Positions 37,720 to 46,113 of a stretch of DNA of 64,000 nt are shown in pieces; the first letter of the stretch is position 1; every line of letters starts with the position of its first letter. Location of the stretch: NCBI RefSeq assembly GCF_000725625.1, contig NZ_JOHS01000060.1:6581-70580 (forward strand). Reading direction: 5' to 3'. The notes below the pieces were generated by a model, which did no database searches, had not been told where the DNA came from, and worked only from the letters and a program-made list of their open reading frames with translations. A program made the translations under genes and the position numbers. This DNA comes from Streptomyces sp. NRRL F-6676 (GTDB lineage: Bacteria; Actinomycetota; Actinomycetes; Streptomycetales; Streptomycetaceae).

Positions 37720-38910
37720 ATGTCCGCGTCCGCAAAGCCCCCCGCCTTCGACCCCGTCGACCCCCTCGGTCTCGACGACCTCCTCTCCGCGGAGGACCTC
37801 GCCGTCCGGGCCACCGTCCGGGACTGGACGGCCCGCCGCATCGCACCCCACATCGCCGAGTGGTACGAGAACGGCGAACTCCCCGGCATCCGGGAGCTCG
37901 CCCGCGAACTCGGCGCCCTCGGCGCGCTCGGCATGTCGCTCACCGGCTACGGCTGCGCCGGCGCGAGCGCCGTCCAGTACGGCCTCGCGTGCCTGGAACT
38001 GGAGGCCGCCGACTCCGGCATCCGCTCCCTCGTCTCCGTGCAGGGCTCCCTCGCCATGTACGCGATCCACCGCTTCGGCTCCGAGGAGCAGAAGCAGACC
38101 TGGCTGCCCCGTATGGCCACCGGCGAGGTCATCGGCTGCTTCGGGCTCACCGAGCCCGACCACGGCTCCGACCCCGCCGCCATGCGCACCCACGCCCGCA
38201 AGGACGGCACCGACTGGGTCGTCAACGGCCGCAAGATGTGGATCACCAACGGCTCGGTCGCCGGCGTCGCCGTCGTCTGGGCCCAGACGGACGACGGCAT
38301 CCGCGGCTTCGTCGTCCCGGCCGGCACCCCCGGCTTCTCGGCCCCCGAGATCACGCACAAGTGGTCACTGCGCGCCTCCGTCACCAGCGAACTCGTCCTG
38401 GACGACGTACGGCTGCCCGCCGACGCCGTACTGCCGGAGGCGACCGGGCTGCGCGGCCCGCTGAGCTGTCTGTCGCACGCCCGTTACGGAATCGTCTGGG
38501 GGGCGATGGGTGCGGCCCGCTCCTGCTTCGAGACGGCCCTGGAGTACGCGCGGACGCGCGAGCAGTTCGGGCGGCCCATCGGCGGCTTCCAGCTCACCCA
38601 GGCCAAGCTCGCCGACATGGCGGTCGAACTGCACAAGGGGATCCTGCTCGCCCACCACCTGGGGCGGCGTCTGGACACCGGCCGGCTGCGCCCCGAGCAG
38701 GTCAGCTTCGGCAAGCTCAACAACGTGCGCGAGGCCATCGAGATCTGCCGCACCGCCCGGACGATCCTGGGCGCCAACGGGATCTCGCTGGAGTACCCCG
38801 TGATGCGGCACGCCACCAACCTCGAGTCGGTGCTCACCTACGAGGGCACCGTCGAGATGCACCAGCTCGGGCTGGGCAAGGCGCTCACCGGTCTGGACGC
38901 GTTCCGGTGA
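37720..38910 (+). CDS. Acyl-CoA dehydrogenase, glutaryl-CoA dehydrogenase-like
   Basis: A 396-residue FAD enzyme oxidising an acyl-CoA; the sequence is closest in style to glutaryl-CoA dehydrogenases. Signature blocks are CFGLTEPDHGSDPAAMRTHA, WITNGSVAGVAVVWA and REQFGRPIGGFQLTQAKLAD. The catalytic Glu lies in LTYEGTVEMHQLGLG. An Arg in SHARYGIVWG is consistent with a glutaryl-type pocket, but substrate is not proven. The ATG at 37720 follows GGAGG by 6 nt; a GTG at 37714 is unlikely. Confidence 0.9.
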   Translation: MSASAKPPAFDPVDPLGLDDLLSAEDLAVRATVRDWTARRIAPHIAEWYENGELPGIRELARELGALGALGMSLTGYGCAGASAVQYGLACLELEAADSGIRSLVSVQGSLAMYAIHRFGSEEQKQTWLPRMATGEVIGCFGLTEPDHGSDPAAMRTHARKDGTDWVVNGRKMWITNGSVAGVAVVWAQTDDGIRGFVVPAGTPGFSAPEITHKWSLRASVTSELVLDDVRLPADAVLPEATGLRGPLSCLSHARYGIVWGAMGAARSCFETALEYARTREQFGRPIGGFQLTQAKLADMAVELHKGILLAHHLGRRLDTGRLRPEQVSFGKLNNVREAIEICRTARTILGANGISLEYPVMRHATNLESVLTYEGTVEMHQLGLGKALTGLDAFR

Positions 38911-38954
38911 CCTGAACACCGGAAAGGGCGCGGGCGCCGGTGAGCGGCCCTGCC

Positions 38955-39392
38955 TCAGCTCTGGTTGAAGAAGCCGTCGGACGGCCCTCTCATCGCCTCA
39001 CCGCTGACGATCTCCGTGTCCGCCGGCGTCAGCAGGAAGACCCGGGTCGAGACGCGGTCGATGGAGCCGCGCAGGCCGAAGATGAGCCCGGCCGCGAAAT
39101 CCACCACGCGCTTGGCGTCGGCGGGCTCCATACCCGTGAGGTTCATGATGACCGGGACGCCGTCCCGGAAGAGTTCGCCGATGGCCCGGGCGTCCCGGAA
39201 GCTGTCCGGGGTGACCGTGGCGATCCGGCGGCTTCTGTCCTCGACCGCCTCCGAGGCCACCTTCACCCGGGGGTCGGTGACCCAGGCATCGCCGGTCTCC
39301 TGACCCTCGGCGTAGTCGTCGTCGTAGTAACGCTCGTCATCGTTGTCGTCGACGAGGCCAAGCCAGGCACTCGCCTTGCGCACCGATCCCAT
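38955..39392 (-). CDS. sflA: SepF-like cell division protein
   Basis: A 145-residue protein of the SepF family, which binds FtsZ and membrane. An acidic linker ([21 protein letters not shown]) separates a short N-terminal helix ([14 protein letters not shown]) from the SepF core: [39 protein letters not shown] and [19 protein letters not shown] is placed ideally before the ATG. It is away from the division cluster, fitting the SepF-like proteins (Sfl) of Streptomyces; the symbol is given on that basis from memory of SCO1749. Confidence 0.87.
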   Translation of the reverse strand: MGSVRKASAWLGLVDDNDDERYYDDDYAEGQETGDAWVTDPRVKVASEAVEDRSRRIATVTPDSFRDARAIGELFRDGVPVIMNLTGMEPADAKRVVDFAAGLIFGLRGSIDRVSTRVFLLTPADTEIVSGEAMRGPSDGFFNQS

Positions 39393-39764
39393 GGACGCCT
39401 CCTTTCACAGCGGTCCTGCCTGCCTTCCGCATCCCCATGGTCGACCATGATGCGGAGGGAGCGCCAAGGGGATAGACGTCGCGCGGGGGTTTCGTGACGG
39501 TACTGGTGCAGAGCGCGTTCGTCGAGAGGCCGCGTTTCCCAAGGGTCGCGACACAAACGGGTGCTGACTGGAAGTGAAATATGATTCTTCACGGCGACCG
39601 GGTGACGGCTGATACGGACGAGTGAACGACACGGCGGCCCGGAAGAGCCCGTGAATCCCGTCCGGAGCAGGGCCGGAAGAAACCTTGAACCGGTACGATG
39701 CCGCAGCTCAACGTCGTTTTTTCGGTTTCCGCTCCACATCGTGCACACTACCGGGGGAAGTGTC
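39393..39764. other. Divergent intergenic region between the SepF-like and DUF5685 genes
   Basis: About 370 bp. It holds a nested palindrome (39427-39455) close to the SepF-like start and a TATGAT hexamer at 39580-39585, with no matching -35. No gene is seen. Confidence 0.6.
39427..39455. promoter_or_regulatory. Nested palindrome upstream of the SepF-like gene
   Basis: CCGCATC (39427-39433) pairs with GATGCGG (39449-39455), and inside it ATGGTCGACCAT (39437-39448) is itself a perfect palindrome. It lies about 35 bp before the SepF-like start and looks like an operator. The binding protein is unknown. Confidence 0.55.
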
Positions 39765-40982
39765 GTGTTCGGAATCGTTCGCCCCTGCCGCCACCGGCTG
39801 AGCGAGGGGCTCAGGAATCAGTGGATGGCGCACTTGTGCGGGCTCTGCCTGGCGCTGCGCCAAGACCACGGACAATTCGCGAGGGTCGCGACAAACTATG
39901 ACGGGCTCCTCATATCGGTGTTGACGGAGGCTCAGTCCGCGCCCGCCGCCACGGCACGGCGCACCGCGGGGCCCTGTCCGCTGCGCGGCATGCGGACCGC
40001 GTCCGTCGCCCGCGGCGAGGGCGCCCGGCTCGCCGCCGCGGTCTCGCTGGTCCTCGCCTCCGCCAAGGTGCGTGACCACGTCGTCGACGGGGACGGGCTG
40101 CTGGCCCGCCGACCGGTGGCCGTCGCCGCCCGCCGGGTCGCCGCGAGCTGGGGGCGCGCGGGCGCCCGTACCGGACAGGACGTCGGGTTCGACACCGCGC
40201 TGCTCGTCGACGCGGTGGAGCGGCAGGCCGGCATCGAGGCGCTCGCCGGACCGGGCACGCCCCTGCTGACCGTGACCGAGCCCACCGAGACGGCCACCGC
40301 GGCCGCGTTCGCGCACACCGCGCTGCTCGCCGGGCGCCCGGCCAACGCCGCACCCCTCGCCGAGGCCGGACGGCTCTTCGGGCGGCTCGCGCACCTGCTG
40401 GACGCGGTCGAGGACCAGGTCCAGGACGCCGCCACCGGCGCGTGGAACCCGCTCACCGCGACCGGCACCCCGGCCGCCGAGGCCCGGCGGCTCGCCGACG
40501 ACGCGCTGCACGGGATCCGGCTGGCGCTGCGCGAGGTGGAGTTCACCGATCCGGCACTGGCGCACCTGCTGCTCGTGCACGAACTGCCGCGCTCGGTGGA
40601 CCGGGCGTTCGGGACGGAGTCGTGCGGGCACGCCGGGCACGGTGGCCCGGCGCGGAGTGCGTTCGGCCCGCCGCAGCCACCGCACGGGGCACCGCAGCCA
40701 TCGCACGGGGCGCCGCGGTCGCCGTACGGGGCCCCGCCGTTCGGGCCGCCGGAGCCGCCGCGGCCGCCGGAGAAGCGGGGCTGGCTCGCGGGGTGCGCGG
40801 TCGCCACGGGGCTGTGCTGCACCTGCCAGGTGTGCTGCGCCGACGAGTACGAGGGGCCCTGGTCGCGCAAGAAGCGGGAGGGGTGCCTCAGCAACTGCGA
40901 CTGCGACTGCGACGGGGACTGCTGTGAGGCGTGCAGTTGTTGCGAGTGCTGTGAGTGCTGCTCCTGCTGCGACTGCGGCTGA
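39765..40982 (+). CDS. DUF5685 family protein with cysteine-rich tail
   Basis: A 405-residue protein. The N-terminus has a Cys/His cluster (VRPCRHRLSEGLRNQWMAHL, then CGLCLALRQDHGQF), followed by an all-helical Ala/Arg-rich body with YDGLLISVLTEAQ. A Pro-rich spacer (PPQPPHGAPQPSHGAP) leads to a C-terminal tail of about 62 residues with 22 cysteines, many as CC pairs. The GTG at 39765 has GGGGGAAG upstream. The tail suggests metal binding or disulfide linkage. Function unknown. Confidence 0.82.
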   Translation: MFGIVRPCRHRLSEGLRNQWMAHLCGLCLALRQDHGQFARVATNYDGLLISVLTEAQSAPAATARRTAGPCPLRGMRTASVARGEGARLAAAVSLVLASAKVRDHVVDGDGLLARRPVAVAARRVAASWGRAGARTGQDVGFDTALLVDAVERQAGIEALAGPGTPLLTVTEPTETATAAAFAHTALLAGRPANAAPLAEAGRLFGRLAHLLDAVEDQVQDAATGAWNPLTATGTPAAEARRLADDALHGIRLALREVEFTDPALAHLLLVHELPRSVDRAFGTESCGHAGHGGPARSAFGPPQPPHGAPQPSHGAPRSPYGAPPFGPPEPPRPPEKRGWLAGCAVATGLCCTCQVCCADEYEGPWSRKKREGCLSNCDCDCDGDCCEACSCCECCECCSCCDCG

Positions 40983-41076
40983 GGGCGCGCCGGGACCGGT
41001 CCCGTTCGGAAGATCCCCCGAAACCCGGTATGGGTGCAGCCGGGCAACTTCGCGCGCATATGAAAGGGTTGTCCGT

Positions 41077-41862
41077 ATGACGACGGACGCACCCGAGGCG
41101 TGGAAGCAGTGGCAGGAACACCGTCTGGAGACGGTCTCGGCCCCCTACGGGCCCCTCGCGCTGACCGGCACCCACTGGATCGAGGATTTTCCGGACGGTC
41201 GAATTCCGGACACCCCCGGGCACTGGTCGGCCGAGGAGGACGCGGTCGTGCTCACGGCGCGCGCGGAGGACGGGCTGTCGGTCGACGGGGAGCCCTTCAC
41301 CGGCCGGATCCGCCTGGTCGCCGACCCGGGACCGGCGGAGGCGGCCCGGGTCGCGCACGGCGAGCGCCGCCTGGTCGTCCTGGTCCGCGAGGACGGCTGG
41401 GCGCTGCGCGTGTACGACCCGGCCGCCCCCGCCCGCCGGGAGTTCCGCGGCATCGAGGCCACGCCGTACGACCCGCGCTGGACGGTGCCGGGCCACTTCA
41501 CCCCGTACGGCGCCCTCCGGACCGTGCGCGTGGAGAACGCCGACGGCCGGCACCGGGGGCTGCGGCTCGGCGGGGTGCTCGCCTTCACGCTCGACGGGCA
41601 GGACCTCACCCTCCAGGTCTCGGTCCGCGACGACGGCTCGCTGCGGGCCGTCTTCACCGACACCACCGGCGCGGACGGCGCGAGTTACCGCTTCCGGTTC
41701 CTGCGCGCGCCGGCGCCCGACGCGCAGGGGAGCACGACGGTGGACTTCAACCGCGCGCACCTCCCACCGTGCGCCTTCTGCTCCCATTTCCTCTGTCCGC
41801 TCCCGCCGCCGGGCAATACGCTGGACGTCGCCGTCGCGGCCGGGGAGCGCACCCTGCGCTGA
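41077..41862 (+). CDS. DUF1684 family protein
   Basis: A 261-residue all-beta-rich cytoplasmic protein. WKQWQEHRLETVSAPYGPLA opens it. GWALRVYDPAAPARREFRGI, YDPRWTVPGHFTPY and the C-terminal VDFNRAHLPPCAFCSHFLCP with PLPPPGNTLDVAVAAGE are the DUF1684 hallmarks, including the conserved N-R-A-x2-PPCAF segment and a late Cys group. No reaction is known. The ATG has AAAGGG upstream. It is not clearly in an operon. Confidence 0.85.
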   Translation: MTTDAPEAWKQWQEHRLETVSAPYGPLALTGTHWIEDFPDGRIPDTPGHWSAEEDAVVLTARAEDGLSVDGEPFTGRIRLVADPGPAEAARVAHGERRLVVLVREDGWALRVYDPAAPARREFRGIEATPYDPRWTVPGHFTPYGALRTVRVENADGRHRGLRLGGVLAFTLDGQDLTLQVSVRDDGSLRAVFTDTTGADGASYRFRFLRAPAPDAQGSTTVDFNRAHLPPCAFCSHFLCPLPPPGNTLDVAVAAGERTLR

Positions 41863-42132
41863 CCCGACGCGCCGTCAATCCGCACGCGACGCACACCGGT
41901 TCACGACAGTTCCCGCACGCCTTCCCGTCCGTATCCACACAGGTGCGGGCCGGCCGCGCCGCTCGGCCGAAAGGCGCCCTTGCGTCCGTCGGCCGGGTGA
42001 CCGAATACTGCCCCCACAGCGCTTGTCAGGGACACGGCGTGTTCGCAACCCGGACGCGCCGGCCCCCGGCTGCGCCTCACCGGGCCCCGTCCCCACGCGG
42101 GCCCCCGACTTCCCCCGATGGAGGAACGAAAA

Positions 42133-43041
42133 GTGAGGATCAAGCGCACCACCCCCAGCAGCGGCATCTCGAGACGGACCCGGCTGATCGCCATCGGTTC
42201 GACGCTCGTGGCCGCCGCCGCGATCGCGGTCCCCAGCGCGAGCGCGTCCGACACCGCCGCCACCTTCAGCACCGCCCAGCTCAACCGGGCCGGCGGCTCG
42301 GTGCTCGAGGCCGATGTCCCGGGCACCGCCTGGGCGGTCGACACGGCCAACCACCGCGTGGTCGTCACCGTCGACAGCACGGTCTCCCAGGCCGAGATAG
42401 CCAAGATCAAGCAAGCGGCCGGCAGCGAGTCCGGCGCGCTCACCATCAAGCACACCCCCGGCACGTTCAAGAAGCTGATCGGCGGCGGCGACGCCATCTA
42501 CGCCAGCGGCTGGCGCTGCTCGCTGGGCTTCAACGTGCAGGACTCGAGCGGGAACTACTACTTCCTGACCGCCGGGCACTGCACCGACGGCGCGGGCACC
42601 TGGTGGTCGAACTCCTCCCACTCCACGACGCTCGGCACCACCGCCGGGTCCAGCTTCCCCGGCAACGACTACGGCATCGTGCGCTACACCAACAGCTCGG
42701 TGAGCAAGTCGGGCACCGTGGGCAGCGTGGACATCACCAGCGCGGCCACGCCGTCCGTCGGCACCACCGTCTACCGTCGTGGCTCCACCACCGGCATCCA
42801 CAGCGGCCGGGTCACCGCGCTCAACACGACGGTCAACTACGGCAGCGGTGACGTCGTCTCCGGGCTGATCCAGACCACGGTCTGCGCCGAGCCCGGCGAC
42901 TCCGGCGGTTCGCTGTACTCCAACAGCGGCGTCGCCTACGGTCTGACCTCCGGCGGCAGCGGCGACTGCACGTCCGGCGGTACGACCTTCTTCCAGCCGG
43001 TGACCGAGGCCCTGAACGCGTACGGGGTGCACGTGTACTGA
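42133..43041 (+). CDS. Streptogrisin-type secreted serine protease (S1 family)
   Basis: A 302-residue preproenzyme. Basic n-region, hydrophobic core ([20 protein letters not shown]) and AxA cleavage near ASA; then an alpha-lytic-type propeptide ending before [14 protein letters not shown]. The mature chymotrypsin fold has His in FLTAGHCTD, Asp in NDYGIVRY and Ser in [12 protein letters not shown], plus paired cysteines. It resembles streptogrisins A and B. GATGGAGGAAC is better read as the ribosome-binding site of the GTG at 42133 than as the ATG at 42118. Confidence 0.94.
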   Translation: MRIKRTTPSSGISRRTRLIAIGSTLVAAAAIAVPSASASDTAATFSTAQLNRAGGSVLEADVPGTAWAVDTANHRVVVTVDSTVSQAEIAKIKQAAGSESGALTIKHTPGTFKKLIGGGDAIYASGWRCSLGFNVQDSSGNYYFLTAGHCTDGAGTWWSNSSHSTTLGTTAGSSFPGNDYGIVRYTNSSVSKSGTVGSVDITSAATPSVGTTVYRRGSTTGIHSGRVTALNTTVNYGSGDVVSGLIQTTVCAEPGDSGGSLYSNSGVAYGLTSGGSGDCTSGGTTFFQPVTEALNAYGVHVY

Positions 43042-43080
43042 TCCGGTTCCCTGCGGAGCCGATGATCCGGTTCCCTGCGG
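43039..43080 (+). repeat. Direct duplication spanning the protease stop codon
   Basis: TGATCCGGTTCCCTGCGG occurs at 43039-43056 and 43063-43080 (24-bp period). The first copy contains the protease TGA stop. Confidence 0.85.
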
Positions 43081-43094
43081 TGCCGCCCGTGTGA

Positions 43095-43126
43095 GAGCCC
43101 CCGTACGCCGTGGTGTACGGGGGCTC
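43095..43126 (+). terminator. Strong hairpin terminator after the protease gene
   Basis: GAGCCCCCGTAC (43095-43106) pairs perfectly with GTACGGGGGCTC (43115-43126) across an 8-nt loop, about 50 bp after the stop. Confidence 0.85.
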
Positions 43127-43232
43127 GCCCCGGTGTCCGTCCCGGAGCTACCGTGAGGTTGGACCAGGTGCGGGCGGGCGGCCGCGACACGCCCCCGCGG
43201 CGCACCCTCGCTGCGGACCCGAGGGGGCCGAC

Positions 43233-44075
43233 ATGGTCGAGGAACTGGTGACGGCGGGCGTGGCCTTCGTCTGCGCCGCGGGTGTCTACCTGATGGCGGG
43301 AGCCCGGGTCGTCAAACAGTACGAGCGCGGTGTGGTCCTGCGGCTGGGCCGGCTGCGGTCGGACGTGCGCGGGCCCGGGTTCACAATGGTCGTTCCGTTC
43401 GTGGACAGGCTCCACAAGGTCAACATGCAGATCGTGACGATGCCGATTCCCGCGCAGGAGGGGATCACGCGGGACAACGTCACGGTGCGGGTGGACGCGG
43501 TCGTGTACTTCCGGGTGACCTCGGCGGCCGATGCGATCATCCGGGTCGAGGACTACCGGTTCGCGGTCTCGCAGATGGCGCAGACCTCGTTGCGGTCGAT
43601 CATCGGCAAGAGCGAGCTCGACGATCTGCTCTCCAACCGGGAGAAGCTCAACCAGGGGCTCGAGCTGATGATCGACAGCCCGGCGGTGGAGTGGGGGGTC
43701 ACGATCGACCGGGTGGAGATCAAGGATGTGTCCCTGCCGGAGACGATGAAGCGGTCGATGGCGCGCCAGGCGGAGGCGGACCGGGACCGGCGGGCGCGGG
43801 TCATCAACGCGGACGGTGAGTTGCAGGCGTCGAAGAAGCTGGCGGAGGCGGCGGCGCAGATGGCCGATCAGCCGGCGGCGTTGCAGTTGCGGTTGTTGCA
43901 GACGGTGGTGGCGGTGGCGGCGGAGAAGAACTCGACGCTGGTGTTGCCTTTCCCGGTGGAGCTGTTGCGGTTCCTGGAGAAGGCGCAGCACGGGGCGGCG
44001 CCGGCCCCTGCCGCGGCCCCTTCGCCGGCACCGGAGCCGGAGCCGGTGCGGGAGGTGCGCGGGCCGGAGGCGTAG
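43233..44075 (+). CDS. SPFH/Band 7 (stomatin/slipin) family membrane protein
   Basis: A 280-residue slipin. One N-terminal membrane hairpin (VTAGVAFVCAAGVYLMAGAR) leads to the SPFH domain: VVKQYERGVVLRLGRL, GPGFTMVVPFVDRLHKVNMQ, DNVTVRVDAVVYFRVTSAAD and VEWGVTIDRVEIKDVSLPE. A charged coiled coil follows (SMARQAEADRDRRARV). The Pro/Ala/Glu tail is low complexity. Such proteins form membrane-bound oligomeric cages and microdomains. Usually an NfeD or protease gene is near; here none is. GAGGGGG lies before the ATG. Confidence 0.88.
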   Translation: MVEELVTAGVAFVCAAGVYLMAGARVVKQYERGVVLRLGRLRSDVRGPGFTMVVPFVDRLHKVNMQIVTMPIPAQEGITRDNVTVRVDAVVYFRVTSAADAIIRVEDYRFAVSQMAQTSLRSIIGKSELDDLLSNREKLNQGLELMIDSPAVEWGVTIDRVEIKDVSLPETMKRSMARQAEADRDRRARVINADGELQASKKLAEAAAQMADQPAALQLRLLQTVVAVAAEKNSTLVLPFPVELLRFLEKAQHGAAPAPAAAPSPAPEPEPVREVRGPEA

Positions 44076-44376
44076 GCCGGCGAGGGGAGGGGGTGTTCGC
44101 CCCCCCGCCGCCCCTGCCCTCCCCCGAGCTCCCGGCTGCGCCTGGGCAGAAGGCGCGACGGCGCTGCCGGGCCGCAGCCATGACCTGACCGCGGCCCGCG
44201 CCCACCGTGTCATCCGCGTCATCCGGGTCGGCGAACGCCGGGGCGTGTCCGTCCTCGCCGACCGCGCCTGCCAAGGCGCAGGCCCCCCGGGTCACCACCG
44301 GACGCCAACGGCCACGGGTGGTGAGCCCGCCCTCACCCGGCGCACCGTCCACCGGGCACCGGCCGCGGCCGGAGGC
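44076..44376. other. Convergent intergenic region, nothing recognised
   Basis: About 300 bp between the slipin and NmrA-like genes. Part of it (44175-44270) has coding-like codon use on the + strand, without a start or known domain; it may be an eroded fragment. No gene is called. Confidence 0.5.
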
Positions 44377-45267
44377 TCAGGAGCCGGCCACGTTCGTGGG
44401 CGCGGTCCAGCCGGTGGCTCGGATCCACTGGGCCAGGTCCAGGGTGGCCGGCTCGATCGAGCGCACCACCGAAGGGTCCGCGGGGTGTTCCGCGGCCTTC
44501 GCGAACTCGCGGAACATCACCCTGTCGAGCTCGGTGGGAAGCACGCTCAACGGGACGGCCTCGTACCGTGCCGGGAGCCCGGCGCGCGCGCCGAACGCCG
44601 CGGCCATCTGGGGGCCCGTCAGCTCGTCGCCGACGAGCTCGACGGCTCCGCCGGGCGCCTCCGCGGTGCCGAGCAGGAGCGCGGCGGCGACCCGGCCGAT
44701 GTCCCTGACCGAGATCATCTTCAGGGGGACGTCCTCCGGCAGCGGCAGCCTCAGCACGATCTCCCCATGCTCCAGGCTCGGTGCCATCACGCTCGCGAAG
44801 TTCTCCATGAAGGCGGTCGCACGAACCATCGAGGCCCTGAGGCCGGACTTCCTCAGGTACTCCTCGATCGAGTGCTTCGAGTCGTGGTGCGGCACACCCG
44901 ACTCCCGGTCCGCTCCGAAGACCGAGTTGAACACGACGTGCGGGACGTCGGCCTCGACCGCCGCGTCGACGAGCGCGGTACCGATGCGGATCTCCGCCTC
45001 GACCTCTTCGAGGCTGTTCGCCTCCGGGGTCATGAAGTAGAACCCCTCGACCGTCGCCAGCGCGGCGGCCAGCGACGCCGGGTCGTCGGCCCGGACGGCC
45101 GCCAGTTCGACGCCGCGGGCGGCCAGCGCCTGAGCCCGGTCGGACTGCGGGTTGCGGACCAGGGCCCGCACCCGCGCCTTGTGGTCCAGCAGCGCGTCGA
45201 CCACCGCCCCGCCCTGTTGCCCCGTCGCGCCGAAGACCGCGATCGTGCCGGTCGTCTGTGTGCTCAT
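44377..45267 (-). CDS. NmrA-like NAD(P)-binding protein
   Basis: A 296-residue Rossmann protein of the NmrA/HSCARG atypical SDR type. The dinucleotide loop is IAVFGATGQQGGAVVDALL, with LVRNPQSDRAQALAARG giving the NADP-preferring Arg. YFMTPEANSLEEVEAE and HVVFNSVFGADRESGVPHHD follow. The catalytic YxxxK of classic SDRs is absent, so it may be a redox sensor or an NAD(P)H-quinone reductase. The ATG at 45267 has GAAGGG 8 nt upstream. It sits downstream of the MarR gene, behind a perfect palindrome. Confidence 0.88.
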   Translation of the reverse strand: MSTQTTGTIAVFGATGQQGGAVVDALLDHKARVRALVRNPQSDRAQALAARGVELAAVRADDPASLAAALATVEGFYFMTPEANSLEEVEAEIRIGTALVDAAVEADVPHVVFNSVFGADRESGVPHHDSKHSIEEYLRKSGLRASMVRATAFMENFASVMAPSLEHGEIVLRLPLPEDVPLKMISVRDIGRVAAALLLGTAEAPGGAVELVGDELTGPQMAAAFGARAGLPARYEAVPLSVLPTELDRVMFREFAKAAEHPADPSVVRSIEPATLDLAQWIRATGWTAPTNVAGS

Positions 45268-45284
45268 CGCTGCCACCCTTCAGT

Positions 45285-45323
45285 AGTTCATGGCGTGAAC
45301 GAAACTAGTTCACGCCATGAACT
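45285..45323. promoter_or_regulatory. Perfect 16+16-bp operator-like palindrome
   Basis: AGTTCATGGCGTGAAC (45285-45300) is exactly complementary to GTTCACGCCATGAACT (45308-45323) with a 7-nt spacer. It is 18 bp upstream of the NmrA-like start and 30 bp downstream of the marR stop, and is the natural operator for that MarR protein. Confidence 0.8.
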
Positions 45324-45353
45324 GTGTCAAGGTGCGGGTGCGGCGGCGGCACC

Positions 45354-45794
45354 TCACGGGGTGACGGGTTGGTTGGAGGTGGGCACGGAGAGGTCCGAGG
45401 TGTCCACGATGGCGGTGGCCACGCGCTCGAAGTCGCGCTGGTCGTCGGCGTCGAGGTTCCTCGCGATCTCGGGCAGGCGCTTGGCGATCTCGGCGTAGAT
45501 GGCCTCGGCGAGCACCTTCCCCGTGGGCGTCGCACTGAGCATGACGACCCGCCGGTCCTGCGCCGAGCTTGCCCGGCCGACCAGCTCGCGCCGCGCGGTG
45601 CGATCGACCAGCTGACTCAACGCGTTCTTGGTCATGCCCAGCGACGCGGCGAGGTCGGCCATCTGCCGCGGCTCGTTCCTGACCGCGCAGAGCAGCGTGG
45701 CCTGCGAGGGGGTCAGATCGAACCCGGCGCAGATCTGCGCGTACTTGCGTTGAATCACGACCGAGAGCCAGAAGAGCTTGTCGCCATAGTCCAC
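45354..45794 (-). CDS. MarR family transcriptional regulator
   Basis: A 146-residue winged-helix repressor. A dimerisation helix (KLFWLSVVIQRKYAQICAGF) precedes LTPSQATLLCAVRNEPRQMA, the recognition helix MTKNALSQLVDRTARREL, and the wing ASSAQDRRVVMLSATPTG with the conserved D-x-R. A Cys in the N-terminal helix (ICAGF) and one in LLCAV could sense oxidants or electrophiles. GGGGAGG lies 6 nt before the GTG. It is transcribed towards the NmrA gene, probably co-regulating it. Confidence 0.9.
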   Translation of the reverse strand: MDYGDKLFWLSVVIQRKYAQICAGFDLTPSQATLLCAVRNEPRQMADLAASLGMTKNALSQLVDRTARRELVGRASSAQDRRVVMLSATPTGKVLAEAIYAEIAKRLPEIARNLDADDQRDFERVATAIVDTSDLSVPTSNQPVTP

Positions 45795-45944
45795 GCCGAC
45801 CTCCCCGATCCGATTGGCGAACGATCAGCCTACTCGTCGCGGGCCGGCAGACCACGCCACCCACCAGGTTATGCGCACCTCCGCGAGAGCGGCCTGGCGC
45901 TCCTGCCCCCACCACTTTGATCGGCTCGCCCTGTCGGGCCCGCA

Positions 45945-46095
45945 CGGTCGGGCCCGCACGGTCGGCGCCGATCTCGTCGGCCACCGCCGGGGCGACCTCG
46001 ACCTCGACCTCGACGGCGGAGCGGATGCGGTGGGTGACCGCGCCGCCGTACTGGTCGGTGCGCTCGTCGGCGTTCTCGGAGAGGAACCGGCCGGA
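45945..46095 (-). pseudogene. Relic of an Old Yellow Enzyme-type NADH:flavin oxidoreductase
   Basis: Read right to left, the minus strand encodes RFLSENADERTDQYGGAVTH, then a stretch ending AVADEIGAD. This aligns by eye with the OYE core (FLSPxxNxRTDxYGG, then ENRARF and VADEIGADRVG). There is no start, and about 250 upstream residues and the C-terminus are missing. It begins right after the end of the ImuB-like gene and runs out in a repetitive GAGGTC stretch (about 46000). OYE genes often pair with MarR-type regulators, so it may once have been part of the neighbouring MarR/NmrA locus. Confidence 0.6.
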
Positions 46096-46113
46096 GGAGC
46101 CTGCCGTGGGGCG

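Noticed and set aside
44175..44370. A + strand frame with RAHRVIRVIRVGERRG as a possible gene
   Set aside because: There is no start or domain and it runs into antisense of the NmrA-like gene. At most it is an eroded fragment.
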